Positions 26,294 through 34,569 of a stretch of 64,000 bases of DNA are shown here, piece by piece. The DNA comes from JARRPM01 sp963765545 (GTDB lineage: Bacteria > Pseudomonadota > Gammaproteobacteria > Pseudomonadales > Halieaceae): NCBI GenBank assembly GCA_963765545.1, contig CAVXWW010000004.1, forward strand, positions 682,001 through 746,000. Direction: 5' to 3'. The notes beneath the pieces are model-generated. The model did no database searches. It worked only from the letters and a program-made list of their open reading frames with translations, and was not told where the DNA came from. Position 1 is the first letter of the stretch. Each line of letters begins with the position of its first letter. The position numbers and the translations under genes were made by a program.

Positions 26294-26947
26294 ATGAGCA
26301 AGAATATCAAAATGACTGACAGCAAGGCCTATCACCACGGTGATTTACGCAATACGCTGATTGTCGCTGCGGGCGAACTGATAAAGGAAAAGGGTTCCCT
26401 GGATTTCGCCATGATCGATGCCGCGCGTCGCGCCCAGGTCAGCAGCGCTGCCCCTTATCGACATTTTGAAGACAAGAACGCCCTGCTGCAGGCAGTGGCC
26501 GAGGTCGCATTCCTCGCCCTGGAACTGGCCGCGCGCGAAGCGGCGGCCCTGGCACCCCGTGGCAGCAGTGCGTGCCTTATTTCACAGGGTAAAGCCTACA
26601 TTTCTTTCGTGACGGATCACCCGGCATTCTACGACCTGATGTGGGGAGATATCGGCCTGCGCAGAAGAGACAAGGAAGAGATGGAACTGCAGACGTCCGG
26701 TTTTTATCTATTGGTAGACACGGTCAAGGCCTGGTGTGCTGAGGCTGGCGTTGTCGTTAACGACCCGGTGGAACTCGCGGTGAAATTCTGGGCAATGGCC
26801 CATGGGCTGGCTTGCCTGGCAATGAACAACAATATCGAGCATGTGCTGTCCGGGGCAGATGTATTCAAGCTGTTTGAAAGCAGCGCCATGACGTTCCTGG
26901 ATGGCTTGCGGCCACCTGTTGTGGCAGGTAGCCCAACCATTACTTGA
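26294..26947 (+). CDS. TetR/AcrR-family regulator of the adjacent RND operon
   Basis: A 217-residue protein. The helix-turn-helix is in the first 60 residues (AYHHGDLRNTLIVAAGELI ... FAMIDAARRAQVSSAAPYRHF), of the WHG-domain type. The C-terminal ligand domain contains WGDIG and a WAMAHGLACL stretch. It lies 16 bp after the pump gene on the same strand, so it is probably co-transcribed and represses its own operon through the inverted repeats at 21952-21977. This regulatory link is inferred. Confidence 0.9.
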   Translation: MSKNIKMTDSKAYHHGDLRNTLIVAAGELIKEKGSLDFAMIDAARRAQVSSAAPYRHFEDKNALLQAVAEVAFLALELAAREAAALAPRGSSACLISQGKAYISFVTDHPAFYDLMWGDIGLRRRDKEEMELQTSGFYLLVDTVKAWCAEAGVVVNDPVELAVKFWAMAHGLACLAMNNNIEHVLSGADVFKLFESSAMTFLDGLRPPVVAGSPTIT

Positions 26948-27221
26948 TACGTCGAAGACGCCTGGCCGTGGACGAGAATCGCCAGGTTCCGAAGAGCAAT
27001 GTCAGCACTCCAACGGGAACGCAGACTATGCCTACCCATTCCATCCAGGCCGTCTGGGCGAAGTGAAAAAGCGTCACGCCCGCCAGCAGCAGGGAGACGC
27101 CGGAGCGCAAATACGCAAGCAGCGTGCGCTCGTTGGCCAGCTGGGTTCTATCCAGTGCGAGGTGATCCCTGACAATCAGCTCGCCCTCGCGAAATTTCTC
27201 ATAGGGATTATGGTCGCTCAC
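26940..27221 (-). CDS. DUF202 small membrane protein
   Basis: A 93-residue protein. A charged N-terminus leads into LALDRTQLANERTLLAYLRS, the DUF202 signature, followed by two membrane helices (about 43-60 and 64-82) and a basic end. The function of DUF202 proteins is unknown. It converges on the TetR gene with an 8-bp overlap of coding ends. Confidence 0.88.
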   Translation of the reverse strand: MSDHNPYEKFREGELIVRDHLALDRTQLANERTLLAYLRSGVSLLLAGVTLFHFAQTAWMEWVGIVCVPVGVLTLLFGTWRFSSTARRLRRIK

Positions 27222-27310
27222 AATGTCACCGTTCAGTGCCGATTGTTCCGGGCAGCATCAGGCGTTACCAGGTAAACCTTGTCCATGTGACCGGTAAAGA
27301 CCGTGCTGTG

Positions 27311-27387
27311 TGGCGCGCCTGGGAGGATTCGAACCCCCGACCAATAGCTTAGAAGGCTACTGCTCTATCCAACTGAGCTACAGGCGC
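27311..27387 (-). tRNA. tRNA-Arg (anticodon TCT)
   Basis: Minus-strand cloverleaf: acceptor arm GCGCCTG/CAGGCGC, D-arm AGCTCAGTTGGATAGAGC, anticodon TCT in CCTTCTAAGC, T-arm GTTCGAATC. CCA is encoded. It is the last of three tRNAs in the operon. Confidence 0.97.
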
Positions 27388-27460
27388 TCGGAGCGCATCC
27401 TAACCTAGCGCAGAGGTTCATTCCAGCTCGCTTCAGGCGGGTAGTTACCAAATGGGGTTT

Positions 27461-27537
27461 TGGGGTGGCCGACGGGTCTCGAACCCGCCACCTCCGGAGT
27501 CACAATCCAGTGCTCTACCTGATGAGCTACGGCCACC
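27461..27537 (-). tRNA. tRNA-His (anticodon GTG)
   Basis: Minus-strand cloverleaf with acceptor GTGGCCG/CGGCCAC, anticodon GTG, T-arm GTTCGAGAC and encoded CCA. The extra 5' G (G-1, position 27537) opposite C73, specific to tRNA-His, is encoded. Confidence 0.97.
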
Positions 27538-27592
27538 ATCGTGAGGTGCTGAAAACCGGTACAACCAACTCGCCGTTTTGTGACTGAAAAGT

Positions 27593-27669
27593 TGGTCGGG
27601 GTAGAGAGATTCGAACTCCCGACATCCTGCTCCCAAAGCAGGCGCGCTACCAGACTGCGCTATACCCCG
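27593..27669 (-). tRNA. tRNA-Pro (anticodon TGG)
   Basis: Minus-strand cloverleaf with acceptor CGGGGTA/TACCCCG, anticodon TGG in CTTTGGGAG, T-arm GTTCGAATC and encoded CCA. It is the first gene of the tRNA operon. Confidence 0.97.
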
Positions 27670-27718
27670 ATTATTGCATTGCCGGCGCAGGCGCCAGCCC
27701 CTGTATTCAGGAGGGCGC

Positions 27719-27747
27719 ATCATACTCACCAGCGCCGTTAGCGTCAA
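27719..27747 (-). promoter_or_regulatory. Promoter of the tRNA-Pro/His/Arg operon
   Basis: TTGACG (27747-27742) and TATGAT (27724-27719) on the minus strand are exactly 17 nt apart, followed by a GC-rich discriminator (GCGCCCTCC). That discriminator is typical of stable-RNA promoters under stringent control. The predicted start is about 40 nt before the tRNA-Pro 5' end. Confidence 0.7.
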
Positions 27748-27774
27748 CGCCGGCGATAGTAAATTAACCGGCTT

Positions 27775-27801
27775 GAGGCTGCAAAGCCTTCCACTGGAAG
27801 G
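27775..27801 (+). promoter_or_regulatory. Two overlapping, mutually exclusive hairpins in the folD leader
   Basis: Hairpin 1 pairs GAGGCT (27775-27780) with AGCCTT (27785-27790) around a GCAA tetraloop. Hairpin 2 pairs CCTTCC (27787-27792) with GGAAGG (27796-27801) around ACT. They share 27787-27790, so only one can form. No U-run follows, so this is not a simple terminator. It could be a chance or a regulatory leader element. Confidence 0.3.
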
Positions 27802-27899
27802 TGGGCTCATGGGACAATCCACCGGCTTAGCGCAGCAGGCCCTGCTCGCAAGCGCATAATCTTGCCCACGCACATCACCACTTAGAGGATATCGTTACT

Positions 27900-28745
27900 A
27901 TGCCCGCACTCGTCCTGGACGGCAAAACCCTGGCTGCCGACACTGAAGCGGAGCTGCTGCGCCGTGTGGAGCGCCTGAAAGAAAAGTCAGGCGGCAAAAC
28001 GCCGATTCTGGCGACCATCCTCGTGGGGGATGACCCCGCCTCTGCGACGTACGTCAAGATGAAGGGCAATGCCTGCCGGCGGGTGGGCATGGATTCCCTC
28101 GCGGTAGAGATGCCCTCCTCCACGACCACTGACCAGTTGCTCACAAAAATCGAGGAATTGAACAGAAACCCCGATGTTCACGGCATCCTGCTGCAGCACC
28201 CGGTACCGACCCAGATTGATGAGCGAGCGTGCTTTGACGCCATCGCCCTGAGTAAGGATGTAGATGGCGTCACCTGCCTCGGCTTTGGTCGCATGGCCAT
28301 GGGCGAGGAAGCCTACGGTTGTGCCACGCCCCAGGGCATCATGCGCATTCTTGAGCACTACCAGGTCGAACTCGAGGGCAAACACGCAGTTGTGGTGGGT
28401 CGCAGTCCCATTCTCGGCAAGCCCATGGCCATGATGTTGTTACAGAAAAACGCGACTGTGACTATCTGCCACTCCCGCACCCGGGATTTACCGGCGCTGG
28501 TGGCGCAGGCGGATTTAGTAGTCGGCGCAGTCGGCAAACCTGAGTTCATCAAGGCCGATTGGGTGAAGGAAGGCGCCGTGGTCGTTGACGCGGGTTACCA
28601 TCCCGGCGGCGTTGGCGATATCGAGCTATCAGCCCTGCGGGATAAAGCCAGTGCCTATACCCCGGTACCTGGTGGTGTCGGCCCGATGACCATCAACACC
28701 CTGATCATGCAAAGTGTTGAATCAGGCGAAAAAAGCCTGGCCTAG
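27900..28745 (+). CDS. folD: Bifunctional methylenetetrahydrofolate dehydrogenase/cyclohydrolase
   Basis: A 281-residue enzyme that interconverts 5,10-methylene-, methenyl- and 10-formyl-tetrahydrofolate. The catalytic region (YVKMKGNACRRVGM), the dinucleotide motif VGRSPILGKPMAMML and the C-terminal PGGVGPMTINTL are all present. AGAGGAT precedes the ATG at 27900. It converges with cysS and is separated from the divergent tRNA operon by about 230 bp. The folD/cysS/glnS/ppiB neighbourhood matches pseudomonads. Confidence 0.97.
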   Translation: MPALVLDGKTLAADTEAELLRRVERLKEKSGGKTPILATILVGDDPASATYVKMKGNACRRVGMDSLAVEMPSSTTTDQLLTKIEELNRNPDVHGILLQHPVPTQIDERACFDAIALSKDVDGVTCLGFGRMAMGEEAYGCATPQGIMRILEHYQVELEGKHAVVVGRSPILGKPMAMMLLQKNATVTICHSRTRDLPALVAQADLVVGAVGKPEFIKADWVKEGAVVVDAGYHPGGVGDIELSALRDKASAYTPVPGGVGPMTINTLIMQSVESGEKSLA

Positions 28746-28765
28746 CGAATGGCGCAGCGACTGCC

Positions 28766-30142
28766 TCAGTCCCTGCGCCAACGGGTTCCCTCCCGGGAAT
28801 CCTCAAGCACCACACCCTGGGCCAGCAATTCCTGGCGGATTTCATCGGCCCTGGCATAGTTTTTCGAGAGCTTCGCCTGCTGGCGCTCCTCTATCAATAC
28901 CTCGATGGCATCCGCAGAAATGTCATCTGAACCGGTGCCTGCCTGCAACCAGGCTTCGGGATCCTGCTGCAGGATACCCAGCAGGTTACCTGCCGCCAGG
29001 ATACGCGCTTTCAGTGCCGGCCGCTCTTCGGCCGGCGCCTTGTGCAGCTGGTGCGCCAGCGCGTGTATCTCCGCAATGGCTACCGGCGTGTTGAGGTCGT
29101 CATCCAGGGCGCGATAGAAGGGTTCATCGGCCAAACGGACCTCGACGTCCAGTTGAATGTCCTGCACTTCCCGCAGCGTACTGTAGAGACTGCCCAGGGT
29201 CGCCTCCGCCTGCTCCAGCAATTCCGGAGAGAAATTCATCGGTGAGCGGTAATGGGCCGACAACAGTGCAAACCGCAGCACTTCGCCCCGGTAGACCTGT
29301 AACAGGTCGCGTACTGTGCGAAAGTTACCCAGGGACTTGGACATTTTCTCGCCGTCGATATCCAGGAATGCGTTATGCAGCCAGTAGCGCACATAGTCAC
29401 CACCGTGGGCGCAGCGACTCTGGGCTATTTCGTTTTCATGGTGCGGGAAGATCAGGTCGCGGCCACCGCCGTGGATATCGATAGTGTCACCCAGGTGCGC
29501 CCGGATCATGGCCGAGCATTCCAGGTGCCAGCCCGGTCGGCCGCGTCCCCAGGGGCTGTCCCAGCCGGGTTCATCTGTCGCGGCGGGCTTCCACAATACA
29601 AAATCTCCGGGGTGCCGCTTGTAGTCAGCGACCTCTACGCGCGCGCCTGCCAGCATGTCGTCCAGCGAGCGCCGCGACAGCTTGCCGTAGTCGGGCATTG
29701 ACTCCACCGCAAACAGCACATGGCCACCCGACTCATACGCGTGGCCCTTTTCGATAAGCGTTGTGGTGAGCGCCTGCATGGCATCGATATTGTGTGTCGC
29801 GTGGGGTTCCAGGGTCGGGGTCAGGGCATTGAGCTGCGCCATATCCTCACGGTATTTGGCGGTAAATTCATCCGTTACCGACTCGATGCTGCGCTGGCCC
29901 TCTTTTGCTGCCGCAATAATCTTGTCGTCGACATCGGTGATATTGCGCGCGTACGTCACCGTGTTGAAATGCGTCTGCAAGAGGCGAAACAGCGTGTCGA
30001 ACACCACCACCGGCCGGGCGTTACCGATATGCGCCAGGTTGTAGACCGTGGGACCGCATACGTACATGGTGACAGTGTCCGGCACCAGTGGCTTGAACTC
30101 TTCTTTCTCGCCACTCATCGTATTGAAAAGATGCAGGCTCAC
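28766..30142 (-). CDS. cysS: Cysteinyl-tRNA synthetase
   Basis: A 458-residue class I synthetase (E. coli 461). The HIGH variant HIGN lies at residues 38-41 (CGPTVYNLAHIGNARP), KMSKS is in GEKMSKSLGNF, and zinc ligands include Cys29 and the ECSAM and HHENE regions. The start is GTG at 30142, overlapping the glnS stop in GTGA; a G-rich tract just upstream (G8 followed by CGGGG) may act as the ribosome site. Confidence 0.97.
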   Translation of the reverse strand: MSLHLFNTMSGEKEEFKPLVPDTVTMYVCGPTVYNLAHIGNARPVVVFDTLFRLLQTHFNTVTYARNITDVDDKIIAAAKEGQRSIESVTDEFTAKYREDMAQLNALTPTLEPHATHNIDAMQALTTTLIEKGHAYESGGHVLFAVESMPDYGKLSRRSLDDMLAGARVEVADYKRHPGDFVLWKPAATDEPGWDSPWGRGRPGWHLECSAMIRAHLGDTIDIHGGGRDLIFPHHENEIAQSRCAHGGDYVRYWLHNAFLDIDGEKMSKSLGNFRTVRDLLQVYRGEVLRFALLSAHYRSPMNFSPELLEQAEATLGSLYSTLREVQDIQLDVEVRLADEPFYRALDDDLNTPVAIAEIHALAHQLHKAPAEERPALKARILAAGNLLGILQQDPEAWLQAGTGSDDISADAIEVLIEERQQAKLSKNYARADEIRQELLAQGVVLEDSREGTRWRRD

Positions 30143-31815
30143 TGCCCCGCCCCCCCCTGTGCAGCCCAGCTGTCACGCAGGCCGATGGTGCGGTTGAACA
30201 CCGGGTTATGCTCACTGTGGTCGTGACGGTCCGCGACAAAATACCCTTCGCGCTCGAACTGGAAGCCCTGTTCAGGCTGGGCCAGCAGCAGCGAAGGCTC
30301 CACCCAGGCCCCGGTCACAAGCTGCAGGGACTCCGGGTTAATATGGGCCATAAAATCACGGTCGCCCTTATCCGGTGACTCGTGATTGAACAGGCGGTCA
30401 TACAACCTGACAGTGGCCTGCCTGCCCCGGGAAGCCGACACCCAATGGATGACGCCTTTTGGCTTGATTCCGTCGTCCGGGTCACGCCCGAGACTATCGG
30501 GCACGCTACGGGCATGAACCTCCAGCACATTACCACTGGCATCCTTGACTACATCGGTCGCCTCTATCACGTAGGCGTTGCGCAGTCTCACGCGCTTTCC
30601 CAGCACCAGTCGTTTGTACTTCCTGTTGGCTTCCTCCCGAAAATCGTCCGCATCAATATAAAGTTCGCGGGTAAACGGCAGAACGCGCTCACCCAACTCC
30701 GGCCTTGATGGATGGCTGGCGGCCACAATCTCTTCCACCTTGTCCTCGGGGTAATCGGTGATCACAACCTTGAGTGGATTCAGCACACACATCGCGCGGG
30801 GCGCGTTCTCGTTCAGGTCTTCGCGTATGGCAAACTCCAGCATTGCTACATCGACAACGCCATCGCCCCGGGTGGTGCCGATCATCTGGCAAAACTTGCG
30901 GATCGCTGCCGGGGTATAGCCCCTGCGACGCATGCCCGCCACCGTGGGCATGCGCGGGTCATCCCAACCGGCAACCACGGCATCGTCCACCAGTTGTTTG
31001 AGCTTGCGCTTGCTGGTAATCGTATAGCTCGGATTGAGACGGCCAAATTCATATTGCCGCGGGCGGGCCGGTACCGGCAAATGCTCTATGAACCAGTCAT
31101 ACAGCGGCCGATGATCCTCGAACTCCAGGGTGCAGACAGAGTGCGTAACACCCTCGATCGCGTCTTCCTGCCCGTGGGCGAAATCGTACGTGGGATATAT
31201 CACCCAATCGTCGCCGGTCTGGTGATGGGGGACCTTGCGAATCCGGTAGAGGATAGGGTCACGCAAATTCATGTTGGGGGCGGCCATATCGATTTTGGCA
31301 CGCAGCACCTTTTCGCCCTCGTCGAACTCACCCGCCTTCATACGGGATAACAGATCCAGGTTCTCCTGCGGTGAGCGATCCCGGTAGGGGCTGTTTTTGC
31401 CCGGCTCCGTGAGAGTACCTCGATATTCCCGGGCCTGTTCCGCATTCAGGTCGCAGACGTAGGCATTACCATGCTCAACCAGATACAGGGCCCAATCGTA
31501 CAGTTGCTGGAAATAGGCCGAGGCAAACCGCACCTCGCCACTCCAGGTATATCCCAGCCAGCGCACATCCTCCTGAATCGAGTCGATATACTCCTGGCTC
31601 TCTTTTTCCGGATTGGTATCGTCGAACCGCAGGTTACAGCGCCCGCCGAAGGTCTCCGCCAGGCCAAAGTTGACGCAAATGGACTTGGCGTGACCGATGT
31701 GCAGGTAACCGTTGGGCTCCGGCGGAAACCGCGTCACGACCTCCTTGACCCGGCCCTGGGCGAGGTCGTCGGCGACAATGGTCTCCAGAAAATTGCTGGC
31801 GGGGGGTTTTTCCAT
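30139..31815 (-). CDS. glnS: Glutaminyl-tRNA synthetase
   Basis: A 558-residue class I synthetase (E. coli 554). RFPPEPNGYLHIGHAKS carries the HIGH motif, and ITSKRKLKQLVDD is the KMSKS-type loop. The family's two C-terminal anticodon-binding barrels follow. The last codons include a G8 tract on the coding strand (30157-30150). It overlaps cysS by 4 bp, so the two are translationally coupled. Its upstream region contains TATAAT (31856-31851). Confidence 0.97.
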   Translation of the reverse strand: MEKPPASNFLETIVADDLAQGRVKEVVTRFPPEPNGYLHIGHAKSICVNFGLAETFGGRCNLRFDDTNPEKESQEYIDSIQEDVRWLGYTWSGEVRFASAYFQQLYDWALYLVEHGNAYVCDLNAEQAREYRGTLTEPGKNSPYRDRSPQENLDLLSRMKAGEFDEGEKVLRAKIDMAAPNMNLRDPILYRIRKVPHHQTGDDWVIYPTYDFAHGQEDAIEGVTHSVCTLEFEDHRPLYDWFIEHLPVPARPRQYEFGRLNPSYTITSKRKLKQLVDDAVVAGWDDPRMPTVAGMRRRGYTPAAIRKFCQMIGTTRGDGVVDVAMLEFAIREDLNENAPRAMCVLNPLKVVITDYPEDKVEEIVAASHPSRPELGERVLPFTRELYIDADDFREEANRKYKRLVLGKRVRLRNAYVIEATDVVKDASGNVLEVHARSVPDSLGRDPDDGIKPKGVIHWVSASRGRQATVRLYDRLFNHESPDKGDRDFMAHINPESLQLVTGAWVEPSLLLAQPEQGFQFEREGYFVADRHDHSEHNPVFNRTIGLRDSWAAQGGAGQ

Positions 31816-31850
31816 AAAATCGTAACTGCCAAGGTGTAAAAAGGGCGCGT

Positions 31851-31872
31851 ATTATAGCCACAGATGCCTGTG
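31851..31872 (-). promoter_or_regulatory. glnS -10 element with adjacent palindrome
   Basis: TATAAT at 31856-31851 (minus strand) is a perfect -10, but no good -35 lies 16-18 nt upstream. Instead a perfect CACAG-ATGC-CTGTG palindrome (31859-31872) fills the spacer. A regulator bound there could affect glnS; no candidate is known. Confidence 0.4.
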
Positions 31873-32008
31873 TCTTATACCCACATGCCTGGCACAGCGA
31901 GGTTATTATCGGTCATTTATGCCTAACTTCGCCGTCCCTGGTGTTTTCCTGCCGGACAAAAGCCCGTATTATTGCCCGGCTTTGGACATTCACCAACAGG
32001 GACACCAC

Positions 32009-32503
32009 ATGGTCATCATTCGCACTACCTTCGGCGACATAAAACTCGAACTGGACGCCGAAAAGGCGCCCGTGACAGTCGCCAATTTCCTCAAGTACGC
32101 CCGTGAAGGGTTTTACGACGGCACAATCTTTCACCGGGTGATCAACAACTTCATGATCCAGGGCGGTGGTTTTGATACCAACATGGAACAAAAGGCGGTT
32201 GGCGACCCCATTGAAAACGAAGCGGACAATGGCCTGAAAAACGATTTTGGCACCGTGGCGATGGCGCGCACAATGGAGCCCCACTCGGCTACGGCGCAGT
32301 TCTTTATCAACGTCAAGGACAACGATTTTCTTAACCACAGCGGCAAAAACATGCAGGGCTGGGGCTATGCCGTTTTCGGCAAGATGGTAGAGGGAGAAGA
32401 TGTCCTGGAGAAAATCCGCAACGTCCCCACCGGCAGCAGTGGTGGTCACCAGGATGTCCCCACTGACGCGGTCATCATCGAAACCGTCGAGATCGTCGAA
32501 TAA
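32009..32503 (+). CDS. ppiB: Peptidyl-prolyl cis-trans isomerase B (cyclophilin)
   Basis: A 164-residue cyclophilin from ATG 32009, with AGGGA upstream; an open frame back to 31919 has no ribosome site. Motifs are FYDGTIFHRVINNFMIQGGGF, FFINVKDNDFLNH and GYAVFGKM. There is no signal peptide, so this is the cytoplasmic PpiB type. It is followed 35 bp later by lpxH, a pairing also seen in other gammaproteobacteria. Confidence 0.96.
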   Translation: MVIIRTTFGDIKLELDAEKAPVTVANFLKYAREGFYDGTIFHRVINNFMIQGGGFDTNMEQKAVGDPIENEADNGLKNDFGTVAMARTMEPHSATAQFFINVKDNDFLNHSGKNMQGWGYAVFGKMVEGEDVLEKIRNVPTGSSGGHQDVPTDAVIIETVEIVE

Positions 32504-32538
32504 GGGGCGGCAGCCTCCGACCGCGAGACCACACTCAC

Positions 32539-33252
32539 GTGTCCCGCACGTGCTTTATTTCTGACCTCCACCTGAGTCCCGCCCGGCCCGCTGCAACGCG
32601 GGCTCTGGCGGCTTTTCTCTCCAGCCACCGCACTCTGGCGCAGCTGTACATACTCGGCGACCTGTTTGAGGCCTGGCCGGGGGATGACGACGACTCTGCC
32701 ATCGCTGCGGAAGTCACATCACTGTTGCGCAATTACAGTGCCGCGGGCCCCAAGCTGTTTATTATGCGCGGCAACCGCGACTTCCTGATCGGTGAAGGCT
32801 TTTGCACAGCGGTGGGTGCGACCTGGTTACCCGACCCCAGCGTGATCGACCTTTATGGCCAGGCGACCCTGCTCATGCATGGCGACAGCCTCTGTACCGC
32901 CGATACCGATTACCAGGCGTTTCGTCGCAGCGCCCGGGACCCGGCCTGGCAGGCCGAGCTACTGGCCAAACCACTCGCGGAGCGGCGTCAGCTTGGCGCC
33001 AGATTGCGATCCATGAGCAGGGACGCCACCAGCATGAAAAGCGAGGACATCATGGATGTCACACCGTCTGAGGTGGAGCGCGAAATCCTCGCCCACGGCG
33101 TGCGCCAGCTGATCCACGGCCACACGCACCGACCGGCGCGGCATGACCTGGCGCCGGGGGTTCGCTGGGTGCTGGGTGCCTGGGAAGAAACAGGCTGGTT
33201 TATCGAGGCATCGAAGAATAATATTTCACTAAATAGCTTTATTATTCAATAG
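32539..33252 (+). CDS. lpxH: UDP-2,3-diacylglucosamine diphosphatase
   Basis: A 237-residue metallophosphoesterase that makes lipid X from UDP-2,3-diacylglucosamine in lipid A synthesis at the inner membrane. Metal-site motifs: FISDLHLSP, GDLFEAWPGDDD, MRGNRDFLIG, LMHGDSLC and IHGHTHRP. The start is GTG 32539. The last 13 or so codons (NNISLNSFIIQ) are unusually AT-rich for the region, and the sequence stays AT-rich into the short gap before miaE. Confidence 0.96.
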   Translation: MSRTCFISDLHLSPARPAATRALAAFLSSHRTLAQLYILGDLFEAWPGDDDDSAIAAEVTSLLRNYSAAGPKLFIMRGNRDFLIGEGFCTAVGATWLPDPSVIDLYGQATLLMHGDSLCTADTDYQAFRRSARDPAWQAELLAKPLAERRQLGARLRSMSRDATSMKSEDIMDVTPSEVEREILAHGVRQLIHGHTHRPARHDLAPGVRWVLGAWEETGWFIEASKNNISLNSFIIQ

Positions 33253-33276
33253 GTTATATTTAAATATTAATGCATA

Positions 33277-33894
33277 TTATTGGGCCGGAACCCCGCTGTG
33301 AAAGCGAAATTCTGTATCGGGTGATTCGATCAACTCCCGCTCTGCCTGCAGCAGTGTCGGCAATCTCTGCCCCACCTCCTCTCGCGACCCCAGTTCTTCA
33401 GCAAGTTTCAGGTAGTCAAGGAAATGCCGGGATTCTGACTTCAGCAAGGATGCATAAAATTCAGCCAGCTCAGGGTCCAGTACCGGTACCAGTGCCGCAA
33501 AACGCTCGCAGGAGCGCGCTTCTATGATCGCGCCCACCAACAGCGTATCAACCAATCGAGCGGGCTCATGGGTGCGCACCTGCTGGCGCAATTCCCCGGC
33601 GTAGCGAGCTGCGCTCAACTGGGGATAATCAACTCCGCGGGCTTTCATCAGGGCGATCACCTGCTCAAAATGGCGCAGTTCCTCGCGCGCCAGTCGCGAC
33701 AGGCGGGTGAGCAAGCGGTGATGCCCTACATAACGGTACATGAGGTTGAGCGCGGTCGAGGCGGCTTTCTTCTCACAGTTAGCGTGATCGACCAACAGGA
33801 TCTCGGGGTTTGCCAGGGCCCACTCAATCCATGGCTGTGGCGTCTCGCAAAGCAGGAACGCCCTGATAGGCGTGATGTCGGTGGGCGCCTTCAT
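33277..33894 (-). CDS. miaE: tRNA-(ms2io6A)-hydroxylase MiaE
   Basis: A 205-residue diiron monooxygenase that hydroxylates the isopentenyl group of ms2i6A37 in tRNA. The ferritin-like helices contain HANCEKKAAS, REELRHFEQV, EARSCERF and ESRHFLDYL, giving the E/ExxH ligand pairs. It begins in a 4-bp overlap with the upstream DUF1289 gene and converges on lpxH. Confidence 0.93.
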   Translation of the reverse strand: MKAPTDITPIRAFLLCETPQPWIEWALANPEILLVDHANCEKKAASTALNLMYRYVGHHRLLTRLSRLAREELRHFEQVIALMKARGVDYPQLSAARYAGELRQQVRTHEPARLVDTLLVGAIIEARSCERFAALVPVLDPELAEFYASLLKSESRHFLDYLKLAEELGSREEVGQRLPTLLQAERELIESPDTEFRFHSGVPAQ

Positions 33895-34361
33895 TCTACC
33901 TGCCTGGCAAACAGGTCGGGGGTCACCATGTAACGGTCGTAATGGGCCTGGGAAAGGATATAAAACTCGCTGTCGACAAGCTCTCGCAATTCGGTCAGGG
34001 ACAGGTGACGAAACCCGAGGTCGACCTCAAATCCGTAGTCGGCGGTGTCCTCTATCTGGCTGCCACCGGCCTTAATCAGGCTGTAGACCCAGCAAAACTC
34101 ATCATGATCGGGCACGTAGGCCAGCTGCTGCACCTGCAACTGCCACTGTAGCAGGGCCTTGTCTGTCACCCGCAGCTTGTTGCTGACGCACTGTGACAGG
34201 AAGCCGCTGAGGCGCTGGTCCACCACGTTTTTTTGTTCAGGGGTATAGCTGTTCCAGGCAATCACCTCGTGGGCAAAGCGCTTGCAGCCGCGGCAGACCG
34301 AGTCTCCGATGCCTGTTGAGCAGACACCGATGCAGGGAGTTTTAACAGGACGTTCGAGCAT
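33891..34361 (-). CDS. DUF1289-type cysteine-cluster protein, extended
   Basis: A 156-residue protein from ATG 34361 (MLERPVKTPCIGVC); an open frame upstream to 34451 is less likely because it lacks family support. The N-terminus has the DUF1289 pattern CIGVCSTG...CRGCKRF followed by IAWN, a probable metal or Fe-S site. About 90 extra residues with no motif I recognise follow, making it longer than the usual short DUF1289 protein. Its stop overlaps the miaE start by 4 bp, suggesting a shared role, which is inferred. Confidence 0.85.
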   Translation of the reverse strand: MLERPVKTPCIGVCSTGIGDSVCRGCKRFAHEVIAWNSYTPEQKNVVDQRLSGFLSQCVSNKLRVTDKALLQWQLQVQQLAYVPDHDEFCWVYSLIKAGGSQIEDTADYGFEVDLGFRHLSLTELRELVDSEFYILSQAHYDRYMVTPDLFARQVE

Positions 34362-34459
34362 TTTCTGAGGGCATTTTTTGCGGGGATTGTCGCTATCGAT
34401 AAGACGGCGAAAGTGTACGTTATCACCCCCGTGAATGCACGATATAAGCACCCGATTAA

Positions 34460-34488
34460 TTTATCTCAATGGCTGCCTGCGCTATACT
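34460..34488 (+). promoter_or_regulatory. Possible acnB promoter
   Basis: TATACT (34483-34488) is a good -10 element; a weak TTTATC (34460-34465) lies 17 bp upstream. The implied leader is about 75 nt before the acnB GTG. Confidence 0.4.
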
Positions 34489-34569
34489 CCTGCTCCGAAT
34501 CCGGATCTACAGCAATCGCCCGCAGGTACCAACGTCAGGGCGGTTCAGCCAACGCAAAGGAGCTCTACC

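Noticed and set aside
27445..27873. A 142-codon minus-strand ORF over the tRNA region
   Set aside because: It reads through tRNA-His and tRNA-Pro, which form clear cloverleaves; it is an artefact.
34435..34569. In-frame upstream extension of acnB
   Set aside because: It crosses the predicted promoter. GTG 34570 has a good Shine-Dalgarno and gives the family N-terminus.
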